DNA of 50,465 bases from JAAAOZ01 sp964496595 (GCA_964496595.1 CAZCAI010000011.1:1-50465); one strand, 5' to 3'; shown: positions 25,602-35,528, numbered from the stretch's first letter. Notes: generated from the letters alone by a model not told the origin. Translations and numbers: made by a program.

Positions 25602-28238
25602 ATGATGAATTGGATACCGAAGCGTGATGGGTTATTGATAACTTGGACTGTTTTGATCCTGATGAGCTTGCTATTTCATCCGGGAGCGCCGGCGCGTGCT
25701 CAAGAGGGCGCGGAAAAATCGCCCGAACAGTTCGAGACGACGTTTGCAGAGCTTGCTTACAGCGATCGGGTATTGCGTGGCCCCTTGGATTACACTTACT
25801 ACTCATTCAACCTCCCCGCCGATTGGACCATTCAATCGGGAAGTTACGTCAATCTCCTCTTTGACTATAATTTCGCCGGTCAGGAGGATATGCCGGTCAC
25901 GCTGGAGGTCAGTTTGAACGGACACGTGCTGCGAACGGAAAACCTGCGTGCTACCCAGGTCTACGACATGCGGGTGTCCTTGCCCCGTGATCTATTTTAC
26001 TCCTTCGATGATCACCAGTTGAACAGCCTCCGGCTGCGGCTTTCGGTGAACGCTGAATGTGAACAGGCCCGCCTGGCCTCGTTGACCGTCCTTAGCGCCT
26101 CGATTTTGAACCTGGTCTATGTGGAAGGTGAGATCCCCATTGATTTAGCGCTCTATCCCAAGCCCATCTATCAAGCTTGGGGATTCTATCCGAGCGCGGC
26201 GCGGTTTATACTGCCTCCGGAAGTTGAATCATCCACCATTCAAGCCGCGACGATGATCGCCAGCCGGCTGGGAGAGCTATCCGCTAACACGCTCCATATC
26301 TCCACCACATTGGCGACGACCGCTCAATCTGCGCGGGCCTTCGATGAACACCTGATCATCATTGGCAAACCCGATGCGAATCCCATCCTGCGCGATTTGA
26401 ACCTCCCCGTGCCGCTGGTGGAACGCCAACTTGGCTTGAGTGGGCGTATGCCTGAGAGGGTTGTTCCCGGCGAGGACTTTACCCGCACGTTAGTCGTCGA
26501 GAATTCCGCGACGCGACAGGGGCTATCGGTGACCCTCCGCTTACCCGAGGGCGTGATCTGGAAATCATGCTCCAGGGATGCACAATGTGAGGTACCCGAT
26601 GATGGCCTACTCACCTGGCAGGTTGGATCCCTGACAACCAACGGCAGTATATCAACAACGGTTCAATTCTCACTGAAAGACGAAGCCGTTGTCGGCGAGG
26701 AGATAGAGCTGACGGCGACGTTACGGGATGACGAGGGCGCCCCTCTCAACGCGGATACTTTAACCGCCGTTGTGTCGACAATGTCGAGCGCATCCCTTGA
26801 GCGATCTTCCCAAGACAAGGGCAAGTACTTCTTTGTTGCGGATGGGTTGGCGGTTCCCGAACAAGATGGCCTTATACAGGCGTTCATCTCGCCCTGGAAC
26901 GATGACCAGGTGATCTTAGTCGTCACCGGCCTGGAAGATGAAGCGCTCCTGCGGGCGGCTCGCGCGTTGAGTTCCGAGACCCGTTTCCCAGGCATGAGTG
27001 GGAAGTACGCTCTCATTCACGCGGTAGATGAAAAGATCGAGGAGCCGGAACCGCCTAGTGAGGACCTCATGTTCTCCTCACTAGGTTATGGGGATGAAGT
27101 TGTCAGAATATCTTCTGGCTCTGGATTGCGATATCACTTCAATCTCCCATGGGGCAGCACATTGGCGGAGGATGCGTTTGTCGCGCTTCACCTCTCCCAT
27201 GGCATGGACGGCGTGGGGATGGACGCTACCTTGCAAGTCGATCTCAACGGCATTCCGATCCGAGGAATCTCCTTGGATGAAGAAAATGCTGAGGAATCCT
27301 GGGTGAAGATCCCCCTGCCCCAGACGCCTTCGGAAGCCGGCGTTAATCGGCTGGGAATCAAGATGATACACGATACGGAATGGTGCGTCGACGCTCGCGA
27401 TGAGCAAGCTTGGGTGGTGATCTATAACAATTCGTTTTTCCATCTGCCGCGCGAAACCGCCGCCCCCTACCTGAGTCTGGCTAACTTCCCCCGCCCTTAC
27501 AGCTCGCAGGAAGGATTACAGAATTTGGTATTCTTGCTCTCGGAGCAACCTGCGATGGTTGAGATCGAGGGCATAGTCCGCCTGGCGGCGGGGTTGGGAT
27601 ATGCGGCGGGAGGCAATGATTTTATGCCTCGCGTTGCGGTAGGGGGAGATCCCACCGCTCAGATGTGGCCGGGACAGCACCTGATACTTGTTGGACGCCC
27701 CACGACAAATCGGTACATCGCGGCGCTCAACGACGTGTTGCCGCAGCCATTCTACCCGCAAACGGATAGAATCTGGCAGCAGATCGACAGCGTCATCTAT
27801 CGCTTGCCCGCCGATGTGAGTGTGGGGATGGTTCAGACCTTGCTCGCGCCATGGGATGCGGAGCAAGCGCTGCTGGTGGCGACCGGGACAACGGAGGAAG
27901 GAGTCGGCTGGGCGCTCGATACTTTGATCGAGCCACGGCTAATCTCGCAGTTGGCGGGGAATTTAGCAATGATCCGCGCGAAGAGTGTGGACAGCATCGA
28001 TACCAGAAAATATTCGCCCGGCGTAGTGCCCGAGCTTGTGGGATTGACCCCAGTCCCAACATCTGAGCCGACCCCCACTCCTTCCCCGACGCCCACGCCG
28101 ACGCGGATCACACCTCAGGTATCCGATGAGCCGCCGCCCCGCGAGGATAGATCGTTTTGGGTGGCGCCCTTGCTGATCATCAGCGCGATCACCGTGATAG
28201 TTGCGGCATTGATTGGATGGCGACAGGCCAGGCCCTAG
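25602..28238 (+). CDS. BcsB-like cellulose-synthase regulatory subunit homologue
   Basis: An 878-residue membrane-anchored extracytoplasmic protein. Signal peptide about 1-34, first BcsB-type carbohydrate-binding/jelly-roll module from about 49 (LAYSDRVLRGPLDYTYYSFN), a DUF11-like beta domain inserted at about 286-395 (TRTLVVENSATRQGLSVTLR), a second BcsB-type module from about 489 (LGYGDEVVRISSGSGLRYHF), a Thr/Pro-rich stalk of repeated PTP near 825-840 and a C-terminal membrane helix at about 850-872. BcsB normally partners BcsA in processive glycan synthesis, but no GT2 synthase is encoded nearby. It may guide a different exported polymer. Confidence 0.82.
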   Translation: MMNWIPKRDGLLITWTVLILMSLLFHPGAPARAQEGAEKSPEQFETTFAELAYSDRVLRGPLDYTYYSFNLPADWTIQSGSYVNLLFDYNFAGQEDMPVTLEVSLNGHVLRTENLRATQVYDMRVSLPRDLFYSFDDHQLNSLRLRLSVNAECEQARLASLTVLSASILNLVYVEGEIPIDLALYPKPIYQAWGFYPSAARFILPPEVESSTIQAATMIASRLGELSANTLHISTTLATTAQSARAFDEHLIIIGKPDANPILRDLNLPVPLVERQLGLSGRMPERVVPGEDFTRTLVVENSATRQGLSVTLRLPEGVIWKSCSRDAQCEVPDDGLLTWQVGSLTTNGSISTTVQFSLKDEAVVGEEIELTATLRDDEGAPLNADTLTAVVSTMSSASLERSSQDKGKYFFVADGLAVPEQDGLIQAFISPWNDDQVILVVTGLEDEALLRAARALSSETRFPGMSGKYALIHAVDEKIEEPEPPSEDLMFSSLGYGDEVVRISSGSGLRYHFNLPWGSTLAEDAFVALHLSHGMDGVGMDATLQVDLNGIPIRGISLDEENAEESWVKIPLPQTPSEAGVNRLGIKMIHDTEWCVDARDEQAWVVIYNNSFFHLPRETAAPYLSLANFPRPYSSQEGLQNLVFLLSEQPAMVEIEGIVRLAAGLGYAAGGNDFMPRVAVGGDPTAQMWPGQHLILVGRPTTNRYIAALNDVLPQPFYPQTDRIWQQIDSVIYRLPADVSVGMVQTLLAPWDAEQALLVATGTTEEGVGWALDTLIEPRLISQLAGNLAMIRAKSVDSIDTRKYSPGVVPELVGLTPVPTSEPTPTPSPTPTPTRITPQVSDEPPPREDRSFWVAPLLIISAITVIVAALIGWRQARP

Positions 28239-28388
28239 TCCTGTCTCATCAAATTCGGGCGCACTGCACACGAAATCGCACGTCCCAGTATTGGACAGCG
28301 GGTTCAATCGTTGGCGACACGGCAGTGCAATTTCCTTAATCCTCATAATCTTCAATCTTCATGAGACGGGAGGGAGAATTTGAATGCA
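28239..28388. other. Spacer with weak inverted repeat
   Basis: CCTGTCTCAT near 28230 faces ATGAGACGGG near 28361 (9 of 10 positions complementary), and GCACTGC faces GCAGTGC inside it. It may be a decayed small element. No gene. Confidence 0.35.
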
Positions 28389-28865
28389 ATGAAGGCCTTG
28401 GTAGTGCTGGGAGAGGGCGGACACACGGCTCAGATGCTCAAGTTAGTTGATCTGCTTGGGCCGCTGGGCGAATATAGTTACCTGATGGCTAAACATGATC
28501 TGACCTCCGAGGCGAAGATCAAAGTAGCCGGGCCGGTATATCGCGCCCATCTCCCGCGCACGAAAAGCTCTAAATTGCTCGCTAATCTCAAGTTCTTGCT
28601 ACTATCTTCTACCGAAGAGTTATTGATCCTGATCAAAGCGCGGCCCAACGTGATTATTAGCGCCGGCGCGGGGATTGCGGTTCCCATCTCTATCTGGGGC
28701 CGGATTGCGGGCGTTAAGATCATCTACGTCGAGGATGCTTGTCGGGTTCGCGCTCTGTCCCTGACCGGGAAAATCATGTATCGGATTGCTCATCTCTTCT
28801 TTGTCCAATGGGAGCCGCTAAAAGAAAAGTACGCGAAGGCCATCTTCGCGGGCAGATTGTTGTGA
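28389..28865 (+). CDS. Alg14/PssD-like glycosyltransferase membrane subunit
   Basis: A 158-residue protein with the Alg14 pattern: LVVLGEGGHTAQMLKL at the N-terminus, KARPNVIISAGAGIAVPISI near 83-102 and IIYVEDACRVRALSLTGK. Alg14-type subunits anchor and activate an Alg13-type catalytic partner to make a split GT-B enzyme, as in EpsE/EpsF or Cps14F/G of streptococcal capsules. The next gene encodes that partner. The frame could begin at a TTG at 28380, but GGGAGGGAG at 28368-28376 favours the ATG at 28389. Confidence 0.9.
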   Translation: MKALVVLGEGGHTAQMLKLVDLLGPLGEYSYLMAKHDLTSEAKIKVAGPVYRAHLPRTKSSKLLANLKFLLLSSTEELLILIKARPNVIISAGAGIAVPISIWGRIAGVKIIYVEDACRVRALSLTGKIMYRIAHLFFVQWEPLKEKYAKAIFAGRLL

Positions 28866-28894
28866 GATTTTAGATCACAGATAGGAGATAGCGG

Positions 28895-29347
28895 ATGATT
28901 TTTGTGACGGTGGGAACCTCTGATTTCGATCAATTGGTGGCGAAAATGGATCAACTGGCCTCGTCGTTGCGCGATGAGGTGCTTATCCAAATTGGGTATG
29001 GCGCCTATATTCCTCAGAATTGTGAATATTTTCGTCATGCCCCCTCTTTGGATCCCTACTATGATCGGGCGGACATTGTCGTATCGCAGGGGGGGATAGC
29101 GACGACCATCGAAGTGTTGACGAAGGGAAAGACATTGATCAGTGTGGAGAACACAACCTGCGTGGATAGCCATCAGACCGAAATCTTGAGCACCTTTGCG
29201 GAAGAAAATTTCCTGATATGGTGTCGGGATTTGGATGCGCTCCCCTCACTGCTCGAGCAGGCGCCCACGATGGAGCTAAAATCCTACGCCGCGCCGCCAT
29301 GTACGATTGCGGATGTGATCAAGGATTTTCTGAGAGAAATGAAGTGA
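28895..29347 (+). CDS. Alg13/PssE-like glycosyltransferase catalytic subunit
   Basis: A 150-residue GT28 C-terminal-type protein: MIFVTVGTSDFDQLVAKMD at the start, LIQIGYGAYIP, then DIVVSQGGIATTIEVLTKGKTLISVEN at about 66-92, the UDP-sugar binding stretch, and DSHQTEIL. With the product of the preceding gene (29 bp upstream) it would form one glycosyltransferase acting on the membrane-bound acceptor. Full length for the family. AGGAGA sits ahead of the ATG at 28895. Confidence 0.92.
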   Translation: MIFVTVGTSDFDQLVAKMDQLASSLRDEVLIQIGYGAYIPQNCEYFRHAPSLDPYYDRADIVVSQGGIATTIEVLTKGKTLISVENTTCVDSHQTEILSTFAEENFLIWCRDLDALPSLLEQAPTMELKSYAAPPCTIADVIKDFLREMK

Positions 29348-29420
29348 CATACTCGCATCAAACTGTAGAAAGTTATCCATCGACGCGCGAAACGGACTGG
29401 AGGGCGTAAAATAAGCTGAC

Positions 29421-30371
29421 ATGAGAGTTCTACTGGTCACAAATATGTACCCCACGCCGGAGGAACCGGCGTATGGCACCTTCGTCCGGGATCAGGTTGA
29501 GGACCTCCGGCGAATCGGTATCGATATAGACGTGTTATTTATCAATGGGCCGAAGCATACACTCAATTATCTATGGGGCATCCCCCGCTTCTGGTGGCGC
29601 CTCTTAAAAAAACACTACCGCCTTATCCACGCGCACTACGCTATGTCGGGATTTATTGCCCGATTACAACCTTTCTATCCGGTGGTGGCGACCTATCACG
29701 GCGGCGAGGTCAAGGATCATGTGCCCCGCTGGTTAAAAATTCCCGCCCGCTTTGGCCCGCAGCTATTTGACCGGGTTATCGTCGTCAATCATGAAGAACA
29801 AGAGATCCTCAATAACCAACCTAATGTGAGCATCATCCCCTGTGGTGTGGACTTCAATGTCTTTCACCCTATGCCCCGGGCGGAAGCGCGGCGGTCATTG
29901 GATCTGCCACCGGACAAGCCGCTGATCCTCTGGGCGGGACAATATTGGCAACCCGAGAAACGATTTGAGTTAGTTGAGGCATCGGTCGAAACTTTAAAGC
30001 AAATAATGCCGGAGGCCGAATTAGTGATTGTTTCCGGGCAGCCGCACTCGGTCATCCCGCTATATATGAACGCCTGCGACGTCTTTGTCTTCACCTCCTG
30101 GTCCGAGGGATCGCCGATGGTGATTAAAGAGGCGATGGCCTGCAACTTGCCGGTCGTTTCCACCGATGTTGGCGATGTAGCGGAGATTATCAGCGATGTC
30201 GAGGGCTGTTATCTGGTGCCGCCGGAGTCCGAAGCGGTAGCCGATAAGTTAGCTAAAGTCTTGCAAGCGCGCCAGCGCACCAATGGGCGCGAGAAGATCA
30301 GGCACTTAGACGCGAATGTCATCGCCCGGCAGATCAGCGCTCTCTATGACGAGTTGTGTTCCAAATACTAA
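29421..30371 (+). CDS. GT4 family glycosyltransferase
   Basis: A 316-residue GT-B glycosyltransferase, somewhat short for the family. The N-terminus LLVTNMYPTPEEPAYGTFVR and the HAHYAMSGFIA and VATYHGGEV stretches are typical of GT4, followed by IIPCGVDFNVFHP, ILWAGQYWQPEKRFEL and the EGSPMVIKEAMACNLPVVST block that holds the donor-binding Glu residues. It probably adds another sugar to the repeat unit. The ribosome site is weak. Confidence 0.92.
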   Translation: MRVLLVTNMYPTPEEPAYGTFVRDQVEDLRRIGIDIDVLFINGPKHTLNYLWGIPRFWWRLLKKHYRLIHAHYAMSGFIARLQPFYPVVATYHGGEVKDHVPRWLKIPARFGPQLFDRVIVVNHEEQEILNNQPNVSIIPCGVDFNVFHPMPRAEARRSLDLPPDKPLILWAGQYWQPEKRFELVEASVETLKQIMPEAELVIVSGQPHSVIPLYMNACDVFVFTSWSEGSPMVIKEAMACNLPVVSTDVGDVAEIISDVEGCYLVPPESEAVADKLAKVLQARQRTNGREKIRHLDANVIARQISALYDELCSKY

Positions 30372-30398
30372 AGGTCAATTTGTGAGGATTGAATTAAT

Positions 30399-31697
30399 AT
30401 GGGGGCAACGCTTACAAATCCCATCGCCATCGCCATCCAGGGCAAAGGCTTTTCCAACTTCCTGCGCCGTGGTGTGAGCATCACGCGGCACTATGGCCCG
30501 ACGCCGCGGAAGATGCACCGCGCGCTGGATCGATTCACCGCCCTGCTGCGCCGTTACGAATGCCCGGCGACCTTTCCCATCACCGCCCTCGCCCTACATC
30601 GCCACCCACAACGGATTCAACAATACGCGGCGGAGGGCTTCGAGTTCGCCATCCACGGCCATCGGCACGTGGATCACGCGCAACTCTCGTTGGCCGAGCA
30701 CCTGGATGAGTTGGCGCAAGCGCAACGCATCTGCGAGGACGCCGAGATCGCGGCGCGGGGATTTCGCGGCCCGTATCTCCACGCCACCGCCGACACACTG
30801 ACGGCCTTGCGCCAACGCAATCTGGCCTACGATAGCAGCCAGGGGCTGGCGTGGGATGTGTTGGATGACCACGAGACGCCGGCTTATCGCGAGGGCTTAA
30901 GATTCTACGGCGCGCTTTCTGCCGAGGTCTATCCTTCCCTGCCCGTGCTGGCGGACGGTCTGGTGCGTATGCCCTACAGCCTCCCCGATGACGAGGCCCT
31001 CATCGAGCGCTTGCCGTTCGAGACGCCCGCGCAGATGGCCGCCCCCTGGCGGGAGATGCTGGAGCAGACCTATACGCGGGGCGAACTGCTCGTTCTGGGC
31101 CTGCACCCGGAGCGCATCGCGGCGTGTGAGGGGGCGCTGGAGGCCGTGTTGATCGAGGCACGACGACGTTCGCCGGCAGTGTGGATGGCGCGCTTAGATG
31201 AGATCGCGGACTGGTGGCGGGCGCGGGCTGCGACGGAGATAGAGATAATTGAGGCGAGCGAAGGACAGCTTCGCCTGGTGGTGAACGGTCCTCCGGGCAC
31301 TACGGTGCTGATACGTGATGTCCAAGTCGACGCGCCCACGACCCCGTGGGCGGGTGGCTATCGCCAGATTACAGCGTCAACCTTTACCATTCGATTCGCC
31401 AACCGGCCCTTCATCGGTCTTTCGACCGAGACTCCACCCATCCTGGCCGATTTTTTGCGTCAGCAGGGGTACATCGTCCAGATCGACGATGAACCTCATC
31501 ATTATTCATATTACCTGGATCGAGCGGTGTTTACCGCTGAGGATCAGCGCCCCTTGCTGGCCGAAATCGAAGGCACGGCCAGGCCCCTGGTGCGATTGGG
31601 TCGCTGGCCGGACGGCGCGCGCAGCGCCCTGGCAATCACCGGCGATATCGATGCCCTGACGCTGTGGGATTATGGTCTGCGATTTCTAGGAAGATAA
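30399..31697 (+). CDS. Polysaccharide deacetylase-like protein
   Basis: A 432-residue protein with no signal peptide. Residues 55-130 carry NodB-type elements: CPATFPITALAL, then FEFAIHGHRHVDH with the H-x-x-x-H metal ligands around H86-H90, and RGFRGPYL. The usual N-terminal catalytic TFDDG is not present in its normal place; a similar strand, ALAITGDIDALTLW, appears at the C-terminus. It is therefore either a divergent deacetylase or a rearranged one. Residues about 270-370 form an extra domain I do not recognise. In this locus it may remove N-acetyl groups from the glycan. Confidence 0.75.
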   Translation: MGATLTNPIAIAIQGKGFSNFLRRGVSITRHYGPTPRKMHRALDRFTALLRRYECPATFPITALALHRHPQRIQQYAAEGFEFAIHGHRHVDHAQLSLAEHLDELAQAQRICEDAEIAARGFRGPYLHATADTLTALRQRNLAYDSSQGLAWDVLDDHETPAYREGLRFYGALSAEVYPSLPVLADGLVRMPYSLPDDEALIERLPFETPAQMAAPWREMLEQTYTRGELLVLGLHPERIAACEGALEAVLIEARRRSPAVWMARLDEIADWWRARAATEIEIIEASEGQLRLVVNGPPGTTVLIRDVQVDAPTTPWAGGYRQITASTFTIRFANRPFIGLSTETPPILADFLRQQGYIVQIDDEPHHYSYYLDRAVFTAEDQRPLLAEIEGTARPLVRLGRWPDGARSALAITGDIDALTLWDYGLRFLGR

Positions 31698-31798
31698 CGC
31701 GGATAGATTTCTTTCCGGCGTAATGTGCTCCTCCATATCTGGGGGAGAGAGGACAAGTAAGAGCTATGATCCATTCCACAAACTAAGGAGGTTATGCC

Positions 31799-34474
31799 AT
31801 GAAACGCTTTTCCAATCGAGTTAAAATTGCTCTGACCTTAGGCTTGAGCCTTGCCGTGATATTGAGCTTGGGGTGGCTGTTGAACGGAACGCCGCAGCCG
31901 GCCCGCGGGGCTACGTACACCGTCTGCGCCACGGGCTGCGACTACACCACAATCCAGGCGGCCGTGGATGCCGCCGGCTTCCAGGATGTCATTAAAGTGG
32001 CAGCCGGCGCCTATACCGGCATCAACACCAGAGGCGGGCATCGCCAGGTAGTCTACATCGACAAAACTCTTACCATTCGCGGCGGCTATACGCCAAGCGA
32101 TTGGACGACGCCGGATCCGGCGGCTAACCTCACCATCATCGACGCGCAAAGCCAGGGGCGGGGCATCTACATTGCCACGGCCATCGGCCCGACGATTGAG
32201 GGAGTGCGCATCATCAATGGCGACGCGACGGGCTTAGGTGGGGATATTGTCGAGCAGGATGATGCGGGAGGTGGTATTTACGTTGTGCGCGGAAGCGTTC
32301 TTGCACTCAAAAGTTGCCAGGTGGTGGGAAACGTCGCCGAGTTAGGCGGCGGCCTCTACGCCAGCTCCGATGAGGGAACGTTCACCGATAACACATTCGC
32401 TTCTAACGTCGCTTCTAAGTACGGCGGCGGCTTATACCTGCGCGATGGTAACTTTACACTCACCGGAAATACGATCAGCCAAAACAGAGCGGACTATGGC
32501 GGGGGCATGCGGGTCTACAGTAGTGATTCGACCTTCAGCGGAAACGTTATCGCCAATAACACCGCCCTGATCCGCGGCGGCGGCCTCTACCTGACCGAAA
32601 GTAACGGCGCTACACTCAACAGCAATACGCTATCGGGCAATCAAGCCCCGGAGGGCGGCGGACTATACTTGGATAAGAGTGATATTCCATTATCCGGCAA
32701 CGTAGTCTCCGCGAATACGGCCGACCGGGGCGGCGGTTTGTTGCTGGACGTGAGCGATGCTACGCTTACGAATAACACGGTCTCCGATAACCAGGCCGCG
32801 ATCACCGAAGGAGGCGGGCTGTTGCTGACCTATAGCAACGCCACGCTTAGGAATAACACCATCTCCGGCAACACAGCCATCATCTCTGGCGGCGGCCTCT
32901 CTCTGGAAAATAGCCGCGTCATATTGCGGACGAACGACATCATCAGCAACAGTGCTAAAAGTGGCGGGGGGCTATATACCTTGGGCCGGGATTCTCTCTT
33001 CGAGGGGAACACCGTCCGCGCCAACGAGGCGGAAGATGGCGGCGGCTTCTACGTGGATCGCAGTAACGCCACGCTGCGCGACAACACCTTCTCCGATAAC
33101 CGGGTCGCCATCGCGCAGGGGATTGGCAACGGCGGCGGTGTGTTCCTGATTGATAGTAGCGCTACGATGACAAATAATACATTTTCGGGCAACTCTGCTA
33201 ACTACGGCGGCGGCCTCTATCTACGAGAGGATCGTTGTATTGTCCAGGCCAATGACTTCTCCGCAAATGAGGCGGTGGTGGGCGGCGGGTTGCGCCTACT
33301 TTACAGCGAGGCTACCGTCAGAGAGAATACCTTCACGGCCAATCGCGCCGATAGCTATGGGGAAAATGAGGGCGGCGGCGGGGGCCTGGCCTTGCTGGGC
33401 GGCGCTCCCTTTCTTACCGCTAATGAAATCCGGGATAATTTCTCCTCGCACCAAGGCGCCGGATTGTTGTTGAGTTGGAGCTATAGCTATTTGGTAGATA
33501 ACATCATTGCCAACAATAATACACTGGGCGAAGGCGGCGGCCTCTATCTGGAGAATGACAGTACCACATTCAGTAGCCAGAATATCGTCTCTGACAACCA
33601 AGCGGAACAACGTGGCGGCGGCATGTATTTATCCGAGGATAAGGCAAAGCTCAACTTCCTCGATGTAGTCAACAACCACGCTGCACAGAGCGGGGGCGGC
33701 CTATACTTCTATAACAGCGCGGGGCAGCTTCGTGGGAGTACAATCGCCACCAACACCGCTACCCACGAGGGCGGCGGCGTATACATCGCTTCTTCCGATG
33801 ATCTTGAGCTGATACATAACGAGATTTTCAACAACAGCGCCTTAATCCATGGCGGCGGGCTTTACCTGCGCTCAACTGCCAGCACACTGGATAGAAACAT
33901 CATCTTGACCAACACGGCCCGTGATTTCGGCGGCGGGTTGTACCTCGAAAAGAGCAACGCGACGTTGAGAAACACGGTGGTGATGAACAACCGGACGGAG
34001 GACACCGGCGAAGCCTTGTATATCGAGGGCGGCTCTCCGCGCTTGTTGCACGCCACCATTGTTGATCATGCCGGCATCGAGGGGCCGGGCGTCTACGTCA
34101 CCGACGATGGTTGGGGCGTGTACGGCCATGCCTTCTTCACAAACACAATCCTCTCCGGCTACACACTGGGCCTTGAGGTCGCGGCGAATAACCGTGCCAC
34201 ATTGAACGCGACGCTGTGGGGACATCAACCTTCGATATATTGGGAGGGCGAGGGTGTCGTAGAGAGAAACAACGATGTCTTTGGAGATGCAGATTTTATC
34301 GATGCCTATCACATCATCACCGGGAGCATCGCATTGGATGCCGGCGTGGATGCCGGTGTGACGAATGATATAGACGGGCAACCTCGTCCTTATCAGGCCC
34401 CCGATTTGGGCGCCGATGAATTCTGGCCGCCGGGAGCGCTGAAGTTTATCTACTTGCCGTTGGTGAGACGTTAG
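31799..34474 (+). CDS. Secreted right-handed beta-helix repeat protein
   Basis: An 891-residue exported protein. Signal peptide 1-38, then a pectate-lyase-like entry (VCATGCDYTTIQAAVDAAG, VIKVAAGAYTG) and about 20 helical turns marked by recurring GGGLYL and N-x-T/S-x-N-x-I motifs every 22-30 residues, ending with the typical LDAGVDAGVTNDIDGQPRPY and DLGADEFWP cap. The tail FIYLPLVRR is shared with two other secreted proteins of this window. No catalytic residues stand out, so it may bind or shape polysaccharide rather than cut it. AAGGAGG precedes the ATG. The tract is repetitive at DNA level too. Confidence 0.92.
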   Translation: MKRFSNRVKIALTLGLSLAVILSLGWLLNGTPQPARGATYTVCATGCDYTTIQAAVDAAGFQDVIKVAAGAYTGINTRGGHRQVVYIDKTLTIRGGYTPSDWTTPDPAANLTIIDAQSQGRGIYIATAIGPTIEGVRIINGDATGLGGDIVEQDDAGGGIYVVRGSVLALKSCQVVGNVAELGGGLYASSDEGTFTDNTFASNVASKYGGGLYLRDGNFTLTGNTISQNRADYGGGMRVYSSDSTFSGNVIANNTALIRGGGLYLTESNGATLNSNTLSGNQAPEGGGLYLDKSDIPLSGNVVSANTADRGGGLLLDVSDATLTNNTVSDNQAAITEGGGLLLTYSNATLRNNTISGNTAIISGGGLSLENSRVILRTNDIISNSAKSGGGLYTLGRDSLFEGNTVRANEAEDGGGFYVDRSNATLRDNTFSDNRVAIAQGIGNGGGVFLIDSSATMTNNTFSGNSANYGGGLYLREDRCIVQANDFSANEAVVGGGLRLLYSEATVRENTFTANRADSYGENEGGGGGLALLGGAPFLTANEIRDNFSSHQGAGLLLSWSYSYLVDNIIANNNTLGEGGGLYLENDSTTFSSQNIVSDNQAEQRGGGMYLSEDKAKLNFLDVVNNHAAQSGGGLYFYNSAGQLRGSTIATNTATHEGGGVYIASSDDLELIHNEIFNNSALIHGGGLYLRSTASTLDRNIILTNTARDFGGGLYLEKSNATLRNTVVMNNRTEDTGEALYIEGGSPRLLHATIVDHAGIEGPGVYVTDDGWGVYGHAFFTNTILSGYTLGLEVAANNRATLNATLWGHQPSIYWEGEGVVERNNDVFGDADFIDAYHIITGSIALDAGVDAGVTNDIDGQPRPYQAPDLGADEFWPPGALKFIYLPLVRR

Positions 34475-34508
34475 CAAGGCGTTGGAAGGAACTGGGAGGT
34501 TGCCATCT

Positions 34509-35528
34509 ATGAGTATTTCGGTTGTGCGCACTTTGCCAGAAGCACAATGGCGCGACTTTGTGGAAAATCATCCCCACGGCAACATATTTCACACCCCGGA
34601 GATGTTCGAGGTCTTTCGGCGCGCCGAGGGACATCGCCCGGCATTGTGGGCGGCGGTGCAGAATGGGCAGGTGCTGGCTTTGTTGTTGCCCGTGCATATC
34701 ACCTTGATGGCGGGCTGGCTGCGCCCGCTCACCACGCGCTCCGTGGTCTATGGCAGTGTACTCTGCGCGCCGGGGGACGCGGGCCGGGAGGCATTGCGGA
34801 CGCTCCTGCGCGCATACGGGCGGGAGGTGAATGGCGCGTCGCTCTTCACGGAGTTGCGCAATCTATCCAATCTTGAAGAAATCCAGCCGGTGTTGAGTGA
34901 GTGTGGGTTCGTCTATGACGACCATCTGAACTACCTGATCGATCTGGATCATTCTCCAGAGCAGGTCTTGCAGAGCCTCGGGCGGCGCACGCGGAAGCAC
35001 ATCCGCCGCGGGCTGCGCCAGGGGGATGTCAACGTCGCGGCGGCGACGGATCGCGAGGGCGTGGCCCGCTGTTACGATCTGCTGGCGCAGACGTACAGCT
35101 TGGCCGAGATCCCCCTGACTGATATATCGCTCTTCGAGGCGGCGTTCGATCTGCTCTCTCCACAAGAGATGGTCCGCTTTACTCTCGCCCGCGTGGATGA
35201 GGCCGTCGCCGCCGTCTCGGTGGAATTGCTCTACAAGGACGTTGTCTACGGCTGGTACGGCGGGCTGGATCGCGAGTACGGCTCTTACATGCCCAACGAG
35301 ATGTTGATGTGGAATATTCTCGAATGGGGCGCGCAGCACGGTTACAGGGTCTACGACTTCGGCGGCGCGGGCCATCCCGATGAGGAATACGGCGTGCGCG
35401 ATTTCAAATCCAAGTTCGGCGGTAAATTAGTCTGTTTTGGCCGCAACACCTGCGTCCATTCCCCTCTCCGGCTGAAATTGAGCGCCAGTGGATATGAGGT
35501 GTATCGTCGGTTCTTCTTGAGCCATTAA
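34509..35528 (+). CDS. FemAB/GNAT-like transferase
   Basis: A 339-residue protein of the FemAB-like acyltransferase group (GNAT fold in tandem). Visible pieces are NIFHTPEMFEVFRRAEGHRPALWAA, the RRTRKHIRRGLRQGDV motif near 160, GWYGGLDREYGSYMPNEMLMWNILEWGAQHGYRVYDFGG and DFKSKFGG near 299-306. Relatives add amino acids to peptidoglycan or modify exported glycans, and one is a constant member of exosortase loci. The open frame reaches 34482, but GGGAGGT eight bases before the ATG at 34509 decides the start. Confidence 0.87.
   Translation: MSISVVRTLPEAQWRDFVENHPHGNIFHTPEMFEVFRRAEGHRPALWAAVQNGQVLALLLPVHITLMAGWLRPLTTRSVVYGSVLCAPGDAGREALRTLLRAYGREVNGASLFTELRNLSNLEEIQPVLSECGFVYDDHLNYLIDLDHSPEQVLQSLGRRTRKHIRRGLRQGDVNVAAATDREGVARCYDLLAQTYSLAEIPLTDISLFEAAFDLLSPQEMVRFTLARVDEAVAAVSVELLYKDVVYGWYGGLDREYGSYMPNEMLMWNILEWGAQHGYRVYDFGGAGHPDEEYGVRDFKSKFGGKLVCFGRNTCVHSPLRLKLSASGYEVYRRFFLSH

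Noticed and set aside
32300..34000. Repetitive tract considered as a CRISPR-like or non-coding array
   Set aside because: It is in one continuous frame coding for beta-helix turns; spacing and sequence vary as expected for protein repeats.
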